From Sulfurovum sp. 16-42-52 (lineage in GTDB: Bacteria; Campylobacterota; Campylobacteria; Campylobacterales; Sulfurovaceae), in contig NCHB01000017.1 in the NCBI GenBank assembly GCA_002281755.1, positions 1 to 37,128 of the forward strand: a stretch of DNA of 37,128 bases. The letters run 5' to 3'. The position numbers were made by a program, and so were the translations under genes. The notes under the pieces were generated by a model. That model was not told where the DNA came from. It did not search any database and was given only the letters and a program-made list of their open reading frames with translations. Shown one piece after another: positions 25,557 to 31,818 of this stretch; within the stretch, counting starts at the first letter, position 1, and each line of letters starts with the position of its first letter.

Positions 25557-25954
25557 ATACCTTTGAAGCCAAGATCGTTGCCATAGAGACCCATGAACAT
25601 TTGAGCCTAGTAGACTTTGAAGTATTTGGGCAGACTGTGTCTATGGTCAGTCTTGGTTTGGGTGAGGGTGTAAAAGTAGGGAGTAGTGTCATACTGGCAC
25701 TCAATCCCACACAGTTGATTGTGGCAAAAGAGCCTACGACAATTCTGAGCATCACCAATCAAATCAAAGCAACCGTCCGCTCTTGTGAAAACGGCATACT
25801 TCTTAGCTCTGTCAAACTTTTAGTAGGAGATGTTGAGTTGGAGTCCATCATCACGCGTGAAGCGGCTGATAGGTTGGCACTTAAAGAGCATGACAGCGTT
25901 ACAGTACTTATGCAGCCAAGCGAGCTTTCTATCTCCAAGGTGTTATCATGCTAG
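25553..25954 (+). CDS. TOBE/Mop domain molybdate-binding protein
   Basis: A 133-residue cytoplasmic protein made of a TOBE/Mop-like beta domain, apparently in tandem: residues about 1-65 ([19 protein letters not shown], then [32 protein letters not shown]) and about 70-130 ([40 protein letters not shown]). Such Mop domains bind oxyanions of Mo/W and are found in ModC tails, ModE and free molbindins. Here it is encoded between modA and modB with overlaps of 4 and 7 nt, so it is made together with the transporter and may store molybdate or sense its level. Confidence 0.8.
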   Translation: MNTFEAKIVAIETHEHLSLVDFEVFGQTVSMVSLGLGEGVKVGSSVILALNPTQLIVAKEPTTILSITNQIKATVRSCENGILLSSVKLLVGDVELESIITREAADRLALKEHDSVTVLMQPSELSISKVLSC

Positions 25955-26643
25955 AAGCCTTAATGAACCTAGAGTTTGAGCCTTTTATCCTTTCGTTTAA
26001 ACTCGCAGGCATTACAACTTTGATATTGTTCACCTTGGCTTTGCCTTTGGCATGGTATCTCTCTCAAAGTAAATCCAAATCCAAACCTTTTTTAGAGGCA
26101 CTCACCGCCTTGCCTATTGTCTTGCCACCCTCGGTTTTGGGTTTTTACATCTTGGTTGTTTTGTCCCATAACTCACCTGTGGGGGCTTTTTTTGATGAAT
26201 ATTTTGGAATCAAAATGGTGTTTAACTTTACGGGGCTTGTCGTGGCGAGTTGTTTTTACTCTCTGCCTTTTATGGTGCAGCCTTTACAGGGCGGATTTGA
26301 ATCGCTTAATAAAAATATGCTTGAAGCCTCTTACATAGCAGGCAAAAGCAAACTTGAAACCATTTTCCGTGTGGCACTCCCCAACATGAAACCCGCACTT
26401 CTCACGGCAATCATCATCACCTTTGCGCACACGGTAGGTGAGTTTGGTGTGGTGTTGATGGTAGGAGGAAGCATCGAGGGTGAAACTAAAGTTGCTTCTG
26501 TTGCTATCTATGAAATGGTCGAGATCATGGACTACAGCACCGCGCATCTTTATAGCGCTATCATGGTGATTATCAGCTTTTTGGTACTGTTTGGGGTCTA
26601 TTGGTACAATCACGGTCAAAATAGAAAAATAGGCAGGTTTTAA
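25948..26643 (+). CDS. modB: Molybdate ABC transporter permease
   Basis: A 231-residue inner-membrane permease with about five to six helices. The EAA loop that docks the ATPase is present: [20 protein letters not shown] followed by [28 protein letters not shown] and [20 protein letters not shown] are typical of ModB. The start overlaps the Mop gene by 7 nt and modC begins 2 nt after the stop, so the four genes form one translational unit. Confidence 0.95.
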   Translation: MLEALMNLEFEPFILSFKLAGITTLILFTLALPLAWYLSQSKSKSKPFLEALTALPIVLPPSVLGFYILVVLSHNSPVGAFFDEYFGIKMVFNFTGLVVASCFYSLPFMVQPLQGGFESLNKNMLEASYIAGKSKLETIFRVALPNMKPALLTAIIITFAHTVGEFGVVLMVGGSIEGETKVASVAIYEMVEIMDYSTAHLYSAIMVIISFLVLFGVYWYNHGQNRKIGRF

Positions 26644-26645
26644 GC

Positions 26646-27500
26646 ATGATAGCAATAAATATCAATAAAAAACTTCATGGCAGTAGCGGTGCAATGCTTC
26701 TTGAAGTGGACTTGCATATAAAAGAGGGTGATTTTGTGGCACTCGCTGGGGAGAGTGGCTCAGGAAAAACCACACTCTTACGCATCCTTGCAGGGCTTGA
26801 AGAGGCAAAAGGGACGATAAAAGTAGCCGATGAGGTTTGGCAAGACACAAAAACCTGTCTCAAGCCGCAAAGCAGAGGCATCGGATTTGTCTTTCAAGAC
26901 TATGCGCTGTTTCCAAACATGACCATAGAAGAAAACCTTCTTTTTGTTGCTAAAGACAAAGCTTTAGCGTCGCATCTTTTGGAACTGACAGGTCTTGATT
27001 CTCTTAAAAACAGATTGCCTAACATCCTAAGCGGAGGGCAGCAGCAGAGAGTTTCCTTGTGCCGTGCCTTGATGAACAGACCCAAAGTGCTTTTGATGGA
27101 CGAGCCGCTTTCTGCACTCGATCCCGCGATGCGAACCAAACTTCAGCATGAGATTTTAGCCTTGCATAAAGAGTTTGGTACGACTACTATCATGGTCAGT
27201 CATGACCCAAGCGAGATCTACCGTCTAGCGGGTCGTGTTGTAGTACTCAATCACGGCAGTATCATCAAAGACGGCACTCCCAAAGAAGTACTCCTTCAAA
27301 CAAGCGGTTCACAAAAGTTTACCTTTGAAGGAGAGCTTTTAGATCTGCTTCAAGCAGGTGTCGTAAACATCGCCGTCGTGTCTATCGGTCAGCAGTTGGT
27401 CGAAGTGGTCATCACACAATCTCAAGCCAAGAGCCTTGTTTTAGGACAACGCGTTAGAGTCTCTACAAAAGCCTTTGCACCGATACTTACCCAAGAGTGA
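26646..27500 (+). CDS. modC: Molybdate ABC transporter ATP-binding protein
   Basis: The 284-residue ATPase drives molybdate import. Walker A GESGSGKTTLL is near residue 34, the Q-loop is FVFQDYALFPNMT, the signature is LSGGQQQRVSLCRALMNRPK, Walker B is VLLMDEPLSALDP and the switch is SHDPSEIYRLAG. After the ATPase core (about residue 215) there is a short C-terminal TOBE-like part (GVVNIAVVSIGQQLVEVVIT, GQRVRVSTKAFAPIL). It closes the mod operon. No terminator is evident before the riboswitch region that follows. Confidence 0.95.
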   Translation: MIAININKKLHGSSGAMLLEVDLHIKEGDFVALAGESGSGKTTLLRILAGLEEAKGTIKVADEVWQDTKTCLKPQSRGIGFVFQDYALFPNMTIEENLLFVAKDKALASHLLELTGLDSLKNRLPNILSGGQQQRVSLCRALMNRPKVLLMDEPLSALDPAMRTKLQHEILALHKEFGTTTIMVSHDPSEIYRLAGRVVVLNHGSIIKDGTPKEVLLQTSGSQKFTFEGELLDLLQAGVVNIAVVSIGQQLVEVVITQSQAKSLVLGQRVRVSTKAFAPILTQE

Positions 27501-27551
27501 TAAATCCATTATTGATATACTTATATAAGAATAATTTAATTCAATATCTCA

Positions 27552-27557
27552 TATAAT
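27552..27557 (+). promoter_or_regulatory. -10 element for the riboswitch transcript
   Basis: A perfect TATAAT lies about 30 nt before the riboswitch aptamer in a very A+T-rich stretch. No good -35 is present at 17 nt; a TTGATA at 27512-27517 pairs better with TTTAAT at 27535-27540, an alternative promoter for the same transcript. Confidence 0.4.
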
Positions 27558-27587
27558 GAACTTTTAAAACACAAATATATTTAATAT

Positions 27588-27653
27588 GGCAAACTTGTTG
27601 TGAAGCAGGGACGCAAAGCCATGGGTCTTATTGTTTAAGATTGCCAGGTTGCC
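27588..27653 (+). ncRNA. GEMM-I class riboswitch aptamer (cyclic di-GMP type)
   Basis: The region has the core of the GEMM-I motif. P1 pairs GGCAA (27588-27592) with TTGCC (27649-27653). P2 (27594-27609) is a 6-bp stem closed by a GTGA tetraloop of the GNRA kind. The hallmark joining segment GGGACGCAAAGCC (27608-27620) follows. P3 is TCTTA (27626-27630) with TAAGA (27636-27640), extended by GG/TT wobble pairs, then GCCAGG. By alignment to the Vibrio Vc2 aptamer, the position that decides between c-di-GMP and cGAMP appears to be G, which favours c-di-GMP; this is inference. It precedes a small membrane protein gene, with a hairpin plus T-run directly downstream. Confidence 0.85.
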
Positions 27654-27657
27654 AAAT

Positions 27658-27677
27658 CATACCTTTGGTGTGTTTTT
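27658..27677 (+). terminator. Riboswitch expression-platform terminator
   Basis: CATACC (27658-27663) and GGTGTG (27667-27672) pair around a TTT loop and are followed by TTTTT. It begins five nt after the aptamer's P1, so ligand-dependent folding could decide whether transcription continues into the gene at 27729. The stem is short, so the efficiency is uncertain. Confidence 0.5.
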
Positions 27678-27728
27678 GTGCTCTCTTTTTTTGCTTCAGT
27701 TTCAAGTTTAACCTGAAAAGGAAGAGTG

Positions 27729-28133
27729 ATGTATAAAAGAGCAGAACAGATAGAAGAAGAAAACCTCAATTGGGAACATGAGCCTAGCCAAGAGACACAT
27801 GTCTTAGCTTCAGAAAAATCAACTTCAAACCCACAGACTTCTTTACAACTCTCTTTGCAAAATCGTATCAAATCCATTGCAAAAAAATTAAATTTCAAAA
27901 AATTAAATGATTATATTGATGACAATACCGAGATTGCGCTGCTTTTTGCCGTGGTTGTTTTTCCTTTTGTGGTAGGATTTTGTTTCTCATATGCCTTATT
28001 TTATCTCTATGGCGGGGTACCTATGAGTGGTTTTCTTGCAATGGGTAAAGATCATACCGTACTTGAGATGTGGTCGATAGGGGCTTATGTCTTCATCACC
28101 ATTTTAGCTGTGATGGCTGTCTTTGCTCCTTGA
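27729..28133 (+). CDS. Small membrane protein under riboswitch control, unknown function
   Basis: A protein of about 134 residues, not recognised. The first 55 residues are charged and hydrophilic (many Glu, Gln, Ser, then a Lys-rich stretch IKSIAKKLNFKKLNDY), probably cytoplasmic. Two hydrophobic helices follow: about 66-90 (EIALLFAVVVFPFVVGFCFS) and about 113-132 (WSIGAYVFITILAVMAVFAP). AAAGGAAG ends about 4-5 nt before ATG 27729; a GTG at 27726 is the alternative start. As the only gene directly behind the GEMM-I aptamer, it is probably switched by the second messenger and may act in attachment, motility or surface processes, but this is inferred. Confidence 0.75.
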   Translation: MYKRAEQIEEENLNWEHEPSQETHVLASEKSTSNPQTSLQLSLQNRIKSIAKKLNFKKLNDYIDDNTEIALLFAVVVFPFVVGFCFSYALFYLYGGVPMSGFLAMGKDHTVLEMWSIGAYVFITILAVMAVFAP

Positions 28134-28223
28134 TGTACACTTATAACCATTCTGTCTATTTCTTTTTTCCTCAATCTACACTATAGTAGTATCGTTTATA
28201 AATTACACACAAAAGGAAAGAAG

Positions 28224-28952
28224 ATGAAACTGCATAGTAAGTTTTTCTCTGTTATGGGATTGGTGTTTATGCTTGGTGGATCAAGCCTTTTGGCAGCAGA
28301 ACAGTCTGCCAAAGAGATACTTGATAAGGCTTACGCCTATGTCGGAGGTATGGACAAGTACGCATTTAAGGCTGTTGTACTGGATGATGATTTAGAAGAC
28401 GGAAAAGTGACAAGAGAAAAATACAGACACGATGTCTCCGTCAAAGTAGACAGACCCGATAAACTGCGTGTTGACACCAAAGGTACTGTCAAAGAGAGAA
28501 GCTCTATACTTAATGATGGTGTCTTCACGATGATAGACTATGGGTTTGGGTACTATTCACAGCTCAAAACGCCAAAGAGCATTGATACAGCATTAGACAG
28601 TATTTTTGAGATGTATGGCATCAGAGCACCTTTGGCACAATTGGTTTACTCCGATATGCATCAGCGCTTTAAGTTTAGCAAAAGTAAAAACTTTGGTGTG
28701 GTGAGTGTGGATGGTATAGCGTGTAACTATGTGGCATTTGCTGATGCATTAGTAGAAGTGCATATTTGGATAACCACAGGTGACAAACCATTGATTAAAG
28801 CCTATAAAGTGATCGATATGCAAGAAAAAGAACACCCAAACATCAGTACGCGCATCACATGGGATTTTCAAGCAACTATTTCAGATAAAGATTTTGTTGT
28901 TGCCTTGCCTAAAGATTTTGCACCAATTTCTGTTTTACCTGTAGAAGAGTAA
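28224..28952 (+). CDS. DUF2092 family periplasmic protein
   Basis: A 242-residue exported protein with a signal peptide (MKLHSKFFSVMGLVFMLGGS, cleavage near LLAA-EQ). The mature chain has KEILDKAYAYVGGMDKYAFK, VKVDRPDKLRVDTKG, LNDGVFTMIDYGFGYYSQLK, GIACNYVAFADALVEVHIWI and an ending FVVALPKDFAPISVLPVEE. This matches DUF2092, a family with a LolA/LppX-like half-barrel fold. Its role is unknown but it is probably a periplasmic carrier or chaperone. AAAGGAAAGAAG is a good ribosome binding site. It is 9 nt upstream of the Asn-rich gene, and a barrel-protein gene follows, suggesting one envelope unit. Confidence 0.83.
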   Translation: MKLHSKFFSVMGLVFMLGGSSLLAAEQSAKEILDKAYAYVGGMDKYAFKAVVLDDDLEDGKVTREKYRHDVSVKVDRPDKLRVDTKGTVKERSSILNDGVFTMIDYGFGYYSQLKTPKSIDTALDSIFEMYGIRAPLAQLVYSDMHQRFKFSKSKNFGVVSVDGIACNYVAFADALVEVHIWITTGDKPLIKAYKVIDMQEKEHPNISTRITWDFQATISDKDFVVALPKDFAPISVLPVEE

Positions 28953-28961
28953 GGAGACAAG

Positions 28962-29519
28962 ATGAAAACAAAAAAAATATTTTTGGTTAAATTTACAGCT
29001 GTTGCGATGCTATTGGGGTTTTTTTCACCATCGGTGAGCGTTGTAAATCCTGAAAAAGGAGTAAATACATACAGTGCCTCTTCTTTGCACGTAAACATCT
29101 CTCTTTTAAATACCGCTGAAGCAAGAGGCGGACGTGGTGGAGGTGCCCGTGGTGGCGCACAACGTAGTAGTGTTAATCGTGCTGGAAATGTAAACCGTGG
29201 AAGCAACGTAAATAGAAACACAAATAGAAATGTAAATAGAAATACCAATAGAAACGTAAATAGAGATGTGAATGTGAATCATTATTATGGTGGCGGATAT
29301 CATGGCGGGGGTCGTTATGGCTATTGGGGCGGAAGCGCTATTCTTGCTTGGACATCAGCGGTCGTTGTGGGTTCGTGGATTGCAGCGGCAACGATGCCGA
29401 CTACTTGTACCACCTTTATTCATAATGGCATAAGCTACAGACAATGCGGTTCAAGTTACTATAGACCATACTATCAGGGAAATACAGTGGTCTATCAAGT
29501 GGTTAATTCACCCTATTGA
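28962..29519 (+). CDS. Exported Asn/Arg/Gly-rich repeat protein
   Basis: A 185-residue protein without a recognised function. It has a signal-peptide-like start (hydrophobic KFTAVAMLLGFFSPSVSVV), then ARGGRGGGARGGAQRSSVNR, a tandem Asn-Arg stretch (repeats NRNT, NRNV, about residues 70-105), and a Gly/Tyr/His-rich segment (YYGGGYHGGGRYGYWGG). A hydrophobic helix (AILAWTSAVVVGSWIAAATM) follows. The C-terminus has CTTFIHNGISYRQCGSSYYR, with two Cys that could pair, and a Tyr-rich end. The C-terminal YxQCGSxxYxP pattern recurs in small exported proteins of proteobacteria, in my recollection. It lies between the DUF2092 and barrel genes and is probably co-transcribed with them. Confidence 0.72.
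   Translation: MKTKKIFLVKFTAVAMLLGFFSPSVSVVNPEKGVNTYSASSLHVNISLLNTAEARGGRGGGARGGAQRSSVNRAGNVNRGSNVNRNTNRNVNRNTNRNVNRDVNVNHYYGGGYHGGGRYGYWGGSAILAWTSAVVVGSWIAAATMPTTCTTFIHNGISYRQCGSSYYRPYYQGNTVVYQVVNSPY
29211..29270 (+). repeat. Tandem 12-bp coding repeats (Asn-Arg-Asn-x)
   Basis: Five consecutive 12-bp units starting AATAGAAA or AATAGAGA encode NRNT, NRNV, NRNT, NRNV and NRDV. Looser copies extend on both sides (about 29172-29279). The number of units could change by slippage without breaking the frame. Confidence 0.85.
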
Positions 29520-29555
29520 TTGATTTGAAAACCAATTTATAAAACAAGGAAAAAA

Positions 29556-30335
29556 ATGAAAAAATGGATTACAGGCACAGCATTGGTGTCTTCATTAGTA
29601 ATGGCAGGTGGAGATATCGCCCCCGTGCAAGAGGTTGTACCTGTTGCTCCTGTAGAGGTAAATGATGAGATTAAACAGTCATTTGAACTGTATGGATGGC
29701 TTCCAAGTCTTGACGGTACCCTCAAATACAATCTTCCAGATAACAGTGGCACAGGTGAATCGGACATCATCAGTAAACTAGATGGTGTTTTTATGGGGGC
29801 TTACTCTATTCGTAAGAACCAATGGTCTTTTTTGGCTGATGTTCAGTATGTGAAGTTTGCTGATTCTCAATCAGTAACCCAAACACTGCTCAATCGTCAG
29901 TTTACACTCGCATCAGAGCAAGAACTTACCACATGGATAGCCAGCGGTTATGTGGGGTACGCACTTTTGGATGATGGTATCCATACGCTTGATGCGATTG
30001 TGGGATTACGTTATCTTTCTTTGGGGGCAGATATATCAGTGAGTCTAAACAACTTACAGCGAGGTATATCACCATCAACAGAATTTTATGACGGTGTGGT
30101 CGGTGTTCAAGGTGAAGTGAATTTCAATGAAAGTTGGTATCTACCGTACCATTTTGACATTGGAGCAGGGGATTCAGACCTTACTGCGCAAGCAAGTGTA
30201 GGGATAGGATATAGATTTGGCTGGGTTGATGCGATCCTGTCATACCGCTACTTGTATTATGATGAAGGAGACGAAGCATTGATCAATACACTCGATGCCT
30301 ACGGACCACAAATCGGTGTCAAGTTCCACTTTTAA
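29556..30335 (+). CDS. Predicted outer-membrane beta-barrel protein
   Basis: A 259-residue protein with a short signal peptide (MKKWITGTALVSSLVMAGG), a Val/Pro-rich linker (VQEVVPVAPVEV), and then alternating amphipathic strands: FELYGWLPSLDGTLKYNL, GVFMGAYSIRKNQWSFLADV, TWIASGYVGYALLDDG, TLDAIVGLRYLSLGAD, SVGIGYRFGWVDAILSYRYL. The chain ends in Phe (IGVKFHF), the usual barrel-assembly signal. It looks like a small 8- to 12-strand barrel. The function is unknown. The perfect hairpin after its stop marks the end of the DUF2092-repeat protein-barrel group. Confidence 0.78.
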   Translation: MKKWITGTALVSSLVMAGGDIAPVQEVVPVAPVEVNDEIKQSFELYGWLPSLDGTLKYNLPDNSGTGESDIISKLDGVFMGAYSIRKNQWSFLADVQYVKFADSQSVTQTLLNRQFTLASEQELTTWIASGYVGYALLDDGIHTLDAIVGLRYLSLGADISVSLNNLQRGISPSTEFYDGVVGVQGEVNFNESWYLPYHFDIGAGDSDLTAQASVGIGYRFGWVDAILSYRYLYYDEGDEALINTLDAYGPQIGVKFHF

Positions 30336-30344
30336 GTTTCTTCC

Positions 30345-30372
30345 GATACTTTGGTCATTGTACCAAAGTATC
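30345..30372. terminator. Strong hairpin after the barrel gene
   Basis: GATACTTTGGT (30345-30355) and ACCAAAGTATC (30362-30372) pair perfectly for 11 bp around a 6-nt loop, 10 nt after the stop codon. There is no T-run after it on the + strand (AAAAAT follows), so it may act as an mRNA-stabilising end, a Rho-aided terminator or a boundary before the beta-lactamase gene. Confidence 0.5.
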
Positions 30373-30420
30373 AAAAATTCTATTGTACAGCACTTCTATA
30401 AATCCTTAAGGTTTACCTTC

Positions 30421-31164
30421 ATGAATTACTTTAAAATTTCACTGTTCATGACAGTATCCATTTTTACAGGTTTAGCGTTCGCAGATGAACCTGATTTTGG
30501 CAAATTTGACGGTACGGCGGTTATCATTGATTTGAATACTTCAAAAAAGCTCACATACGGCAAGCACGCAGATGAGCAAGTCAGTCCCTGTTCAACTTTT
30601 AAAATTTTAAACTCCATAATTGCACTCGAAAATGCTGTGGTGAAAGATGAGAATGAGATCATCCCTTGGGATGGGGTTGTGAGTGAATACCCATTTTGGA
30701 ACCATGAACATTGTATGCGTTCTGCGATAGCGGTTTCCACTGTTTGGTTCTATCAGGAACTCGCGCGCCGTGTGGGTGAAGCAAAAATGGCAAAAATGGT
30801 ACGCGCAGCAAAGTATGGAAATATGGATACTGCCAAAACACTCACAAGCTTTTGGTTAGGTGGTGGGAGTCTCAAGATATCTCCTAATGAGCAAGCCGAT
30901 TTTCTGTCAAAGCTTGTACGCAATCAGCTGCCATTTTCTTCACGTGCTTTGACAATAACCAAAGATATTATGAACCTAGAGAAAAACAAAGACTACAGTC
31001 TCTCCGGTAAAACAGGGAGTTGTGATAGTATTGGTTGGTTTGTAGGATTTATAGAAGAGGGTAATGTCACAAAAGTATTTGCATTTAGCCTCCGTGGTGA
31101 AGGCGCAAACGGTGTGGAAGCGAAAAATATCGCTCTGCGCTTTTTACAAAAGAACGCAAAATGA
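30421..31164 (+). CDS. Class D (OXA-type) beta-lactamase
   Basis: A 247-residue exported serine beta-lactamase. The signal peptide is MNYFKISLFMTVSIFTGLAF. All class D landmarks are visible: CSTFKILNSIIALE (nucleophile Ser and carboxylated Lys, S-x-x-K), STVWFYQELARRVG (S-x-V), KYGNMD (YGN), FWLGGGSLKISPNEQADFL (with the conserved Trp), SGKTGSC (KTG) and IGWFVGFIEEG (W-x-x-G). The ATG at 30421 is preferred over the frame's first ATG at 30295, which lies in the barrel gene, because it begins the signal peptide and follows TAAGG by 9 nt. There is no transposase or integron site beside it, so it looks like a resident chromosomal enzyme. Its spectrum cannot be predicted. Confidence 0.93.
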   Translation: MNYFKISLFMTVSIFTGLAFADEPDFGKFDGTAVIIDLNTSKKLTYGKHADEQVSPCSTFKILNSIIALENAVVKDENEIIPWDGVVSEYPFWNHEHCMRSAIAVSTVWFYQELARRVGEAKMAKMVRAAKYGNMDTAKTLTSFWLGGGSLKISPNEQADFLSKLVRNQLPFSSRALTITKDIMNLEKNKDYSLSGKTGSCDSIGWFVGFIEEGNVTKVFAFSLRGEGANGVEAKNIALRFLQKNAK

Positions 31165-31215
31165 ACAAAGTCCACCCAGCTACGTTGTCACTAGGACTAC
31201 TTCAGCAGTAGGCTC

Positions 31216-31231
31216 AAACGACTGGTCGTTT
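31216..31231. terminator. Palindrome between convergent beta-lactamase and Sel1 genes
   Basis: AAACGAC (31216-31222) and GTCGTTT (31225-31231) form a perfect dyad around TG, with TTTT at its right end. It sits between two convergent genes, overlapping the Sel1 stop codon, so a bidirectional terminator is possible, though the tail is short. Confidence 0.35.
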
Positions 31232-31818
31232 TAGAAAACGATCTGTCCGTCATGTTGCATACGTTTGATGATGTCCATTGCCATTTTGTGACCTTGGTAG
31301 GCGGCTTTTCGGCACCATTCTATGGCTTTTTCTTTGTTCTCTTCGCAGCCTAGACCCATGTCGTAAAGAGCACCCAGGTTGAACTGTGCTTTGGCGTTAC
31401 CAGCCTGCGCTGCTTTACTAAAAAGAACAAAGGCTTTTTTGTAGTCTTGCTCAACCCCACGTCCTTCTTTGAACATCGCGCCTAGATTATTGTACGCATC
31501 GATATTGCCTCTTTTGGCAGCTTCTTCGTACCAAAATGCGGCTTCAGATTCATTTTTCTCACACCCTTCGCCGTTTTCAAGCATCAGTGCTACTTCAAAC
31601 TGAGCCAAAGGGACTTCTCTGGTCGCCGCTTCAAGGTAATACTCAAATGCTTTTTGTGTATCCTGATTGACACCATAGCCTCTAAAGTAGAGAAAACCCA
31701 AGTAGTAGTAGGAAGTGGGTTCTTTTTGTGCTTCAAGTGCTTTGTAGAGCTCCAAAGCTTTGTCATACTCTTTTGCCAGCAACAGTTCATACGCTGATTT
31801 GATAAGTTCTTGCATCAT
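31231..31818 (-). CDS. Sel1-like repeat (TPR) protein
   Basis: A 195-residue helical repeat protein with about four to five Sel1 repeats of 36 residues: YYYLGFLYFRGYGVNQDTQK, AQFEVALMLENGEGCEKNES, AYNNLGAMFKEGRGVEQDYK, AQFNLGALYDMGLGCEENKE, each followed by A-x2-W/Y-x2-x-AA. No signal peptide is seen, so it is likely cytoplasmic, serving protein-protein contact. Its ATGATG start overlaps the valS stop by 4 nt, so it is translated together with valyl-tRNA synthetase; a functional link is not known. Confidence 0.9.
   Translation of the reverse strand: MMQELIKSAYELLLAKEYDKALELYKALEAQKEPTSYYYLGFLYFRGYGVNQDTQKAFEYYLEAATREVPLAQFEVALMLENGEGCEKNESEAAFWYEEAAKRGNIDAYNNLGAMFKEGRGVEQDYKKAFVLFSKAAQAGNAKAQFNLGALYDMGLGCEENKEKAIEWCRKAAYQGHKMAMDIIKRMQHDGQIVF

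Noticed and set aside
29172-29279. Tandem repeats as a CRISPR-like array
   Set aside because: Units are 12 bp with no spacers and stay in frame in a coding sequence.
30295-30420. Upstream start for the beta-lactamase frame
   Set aside because: It overlaps the end of the barrel gene and the hairpin, and the signal peptide with a ribosome binding site begins at 30421.
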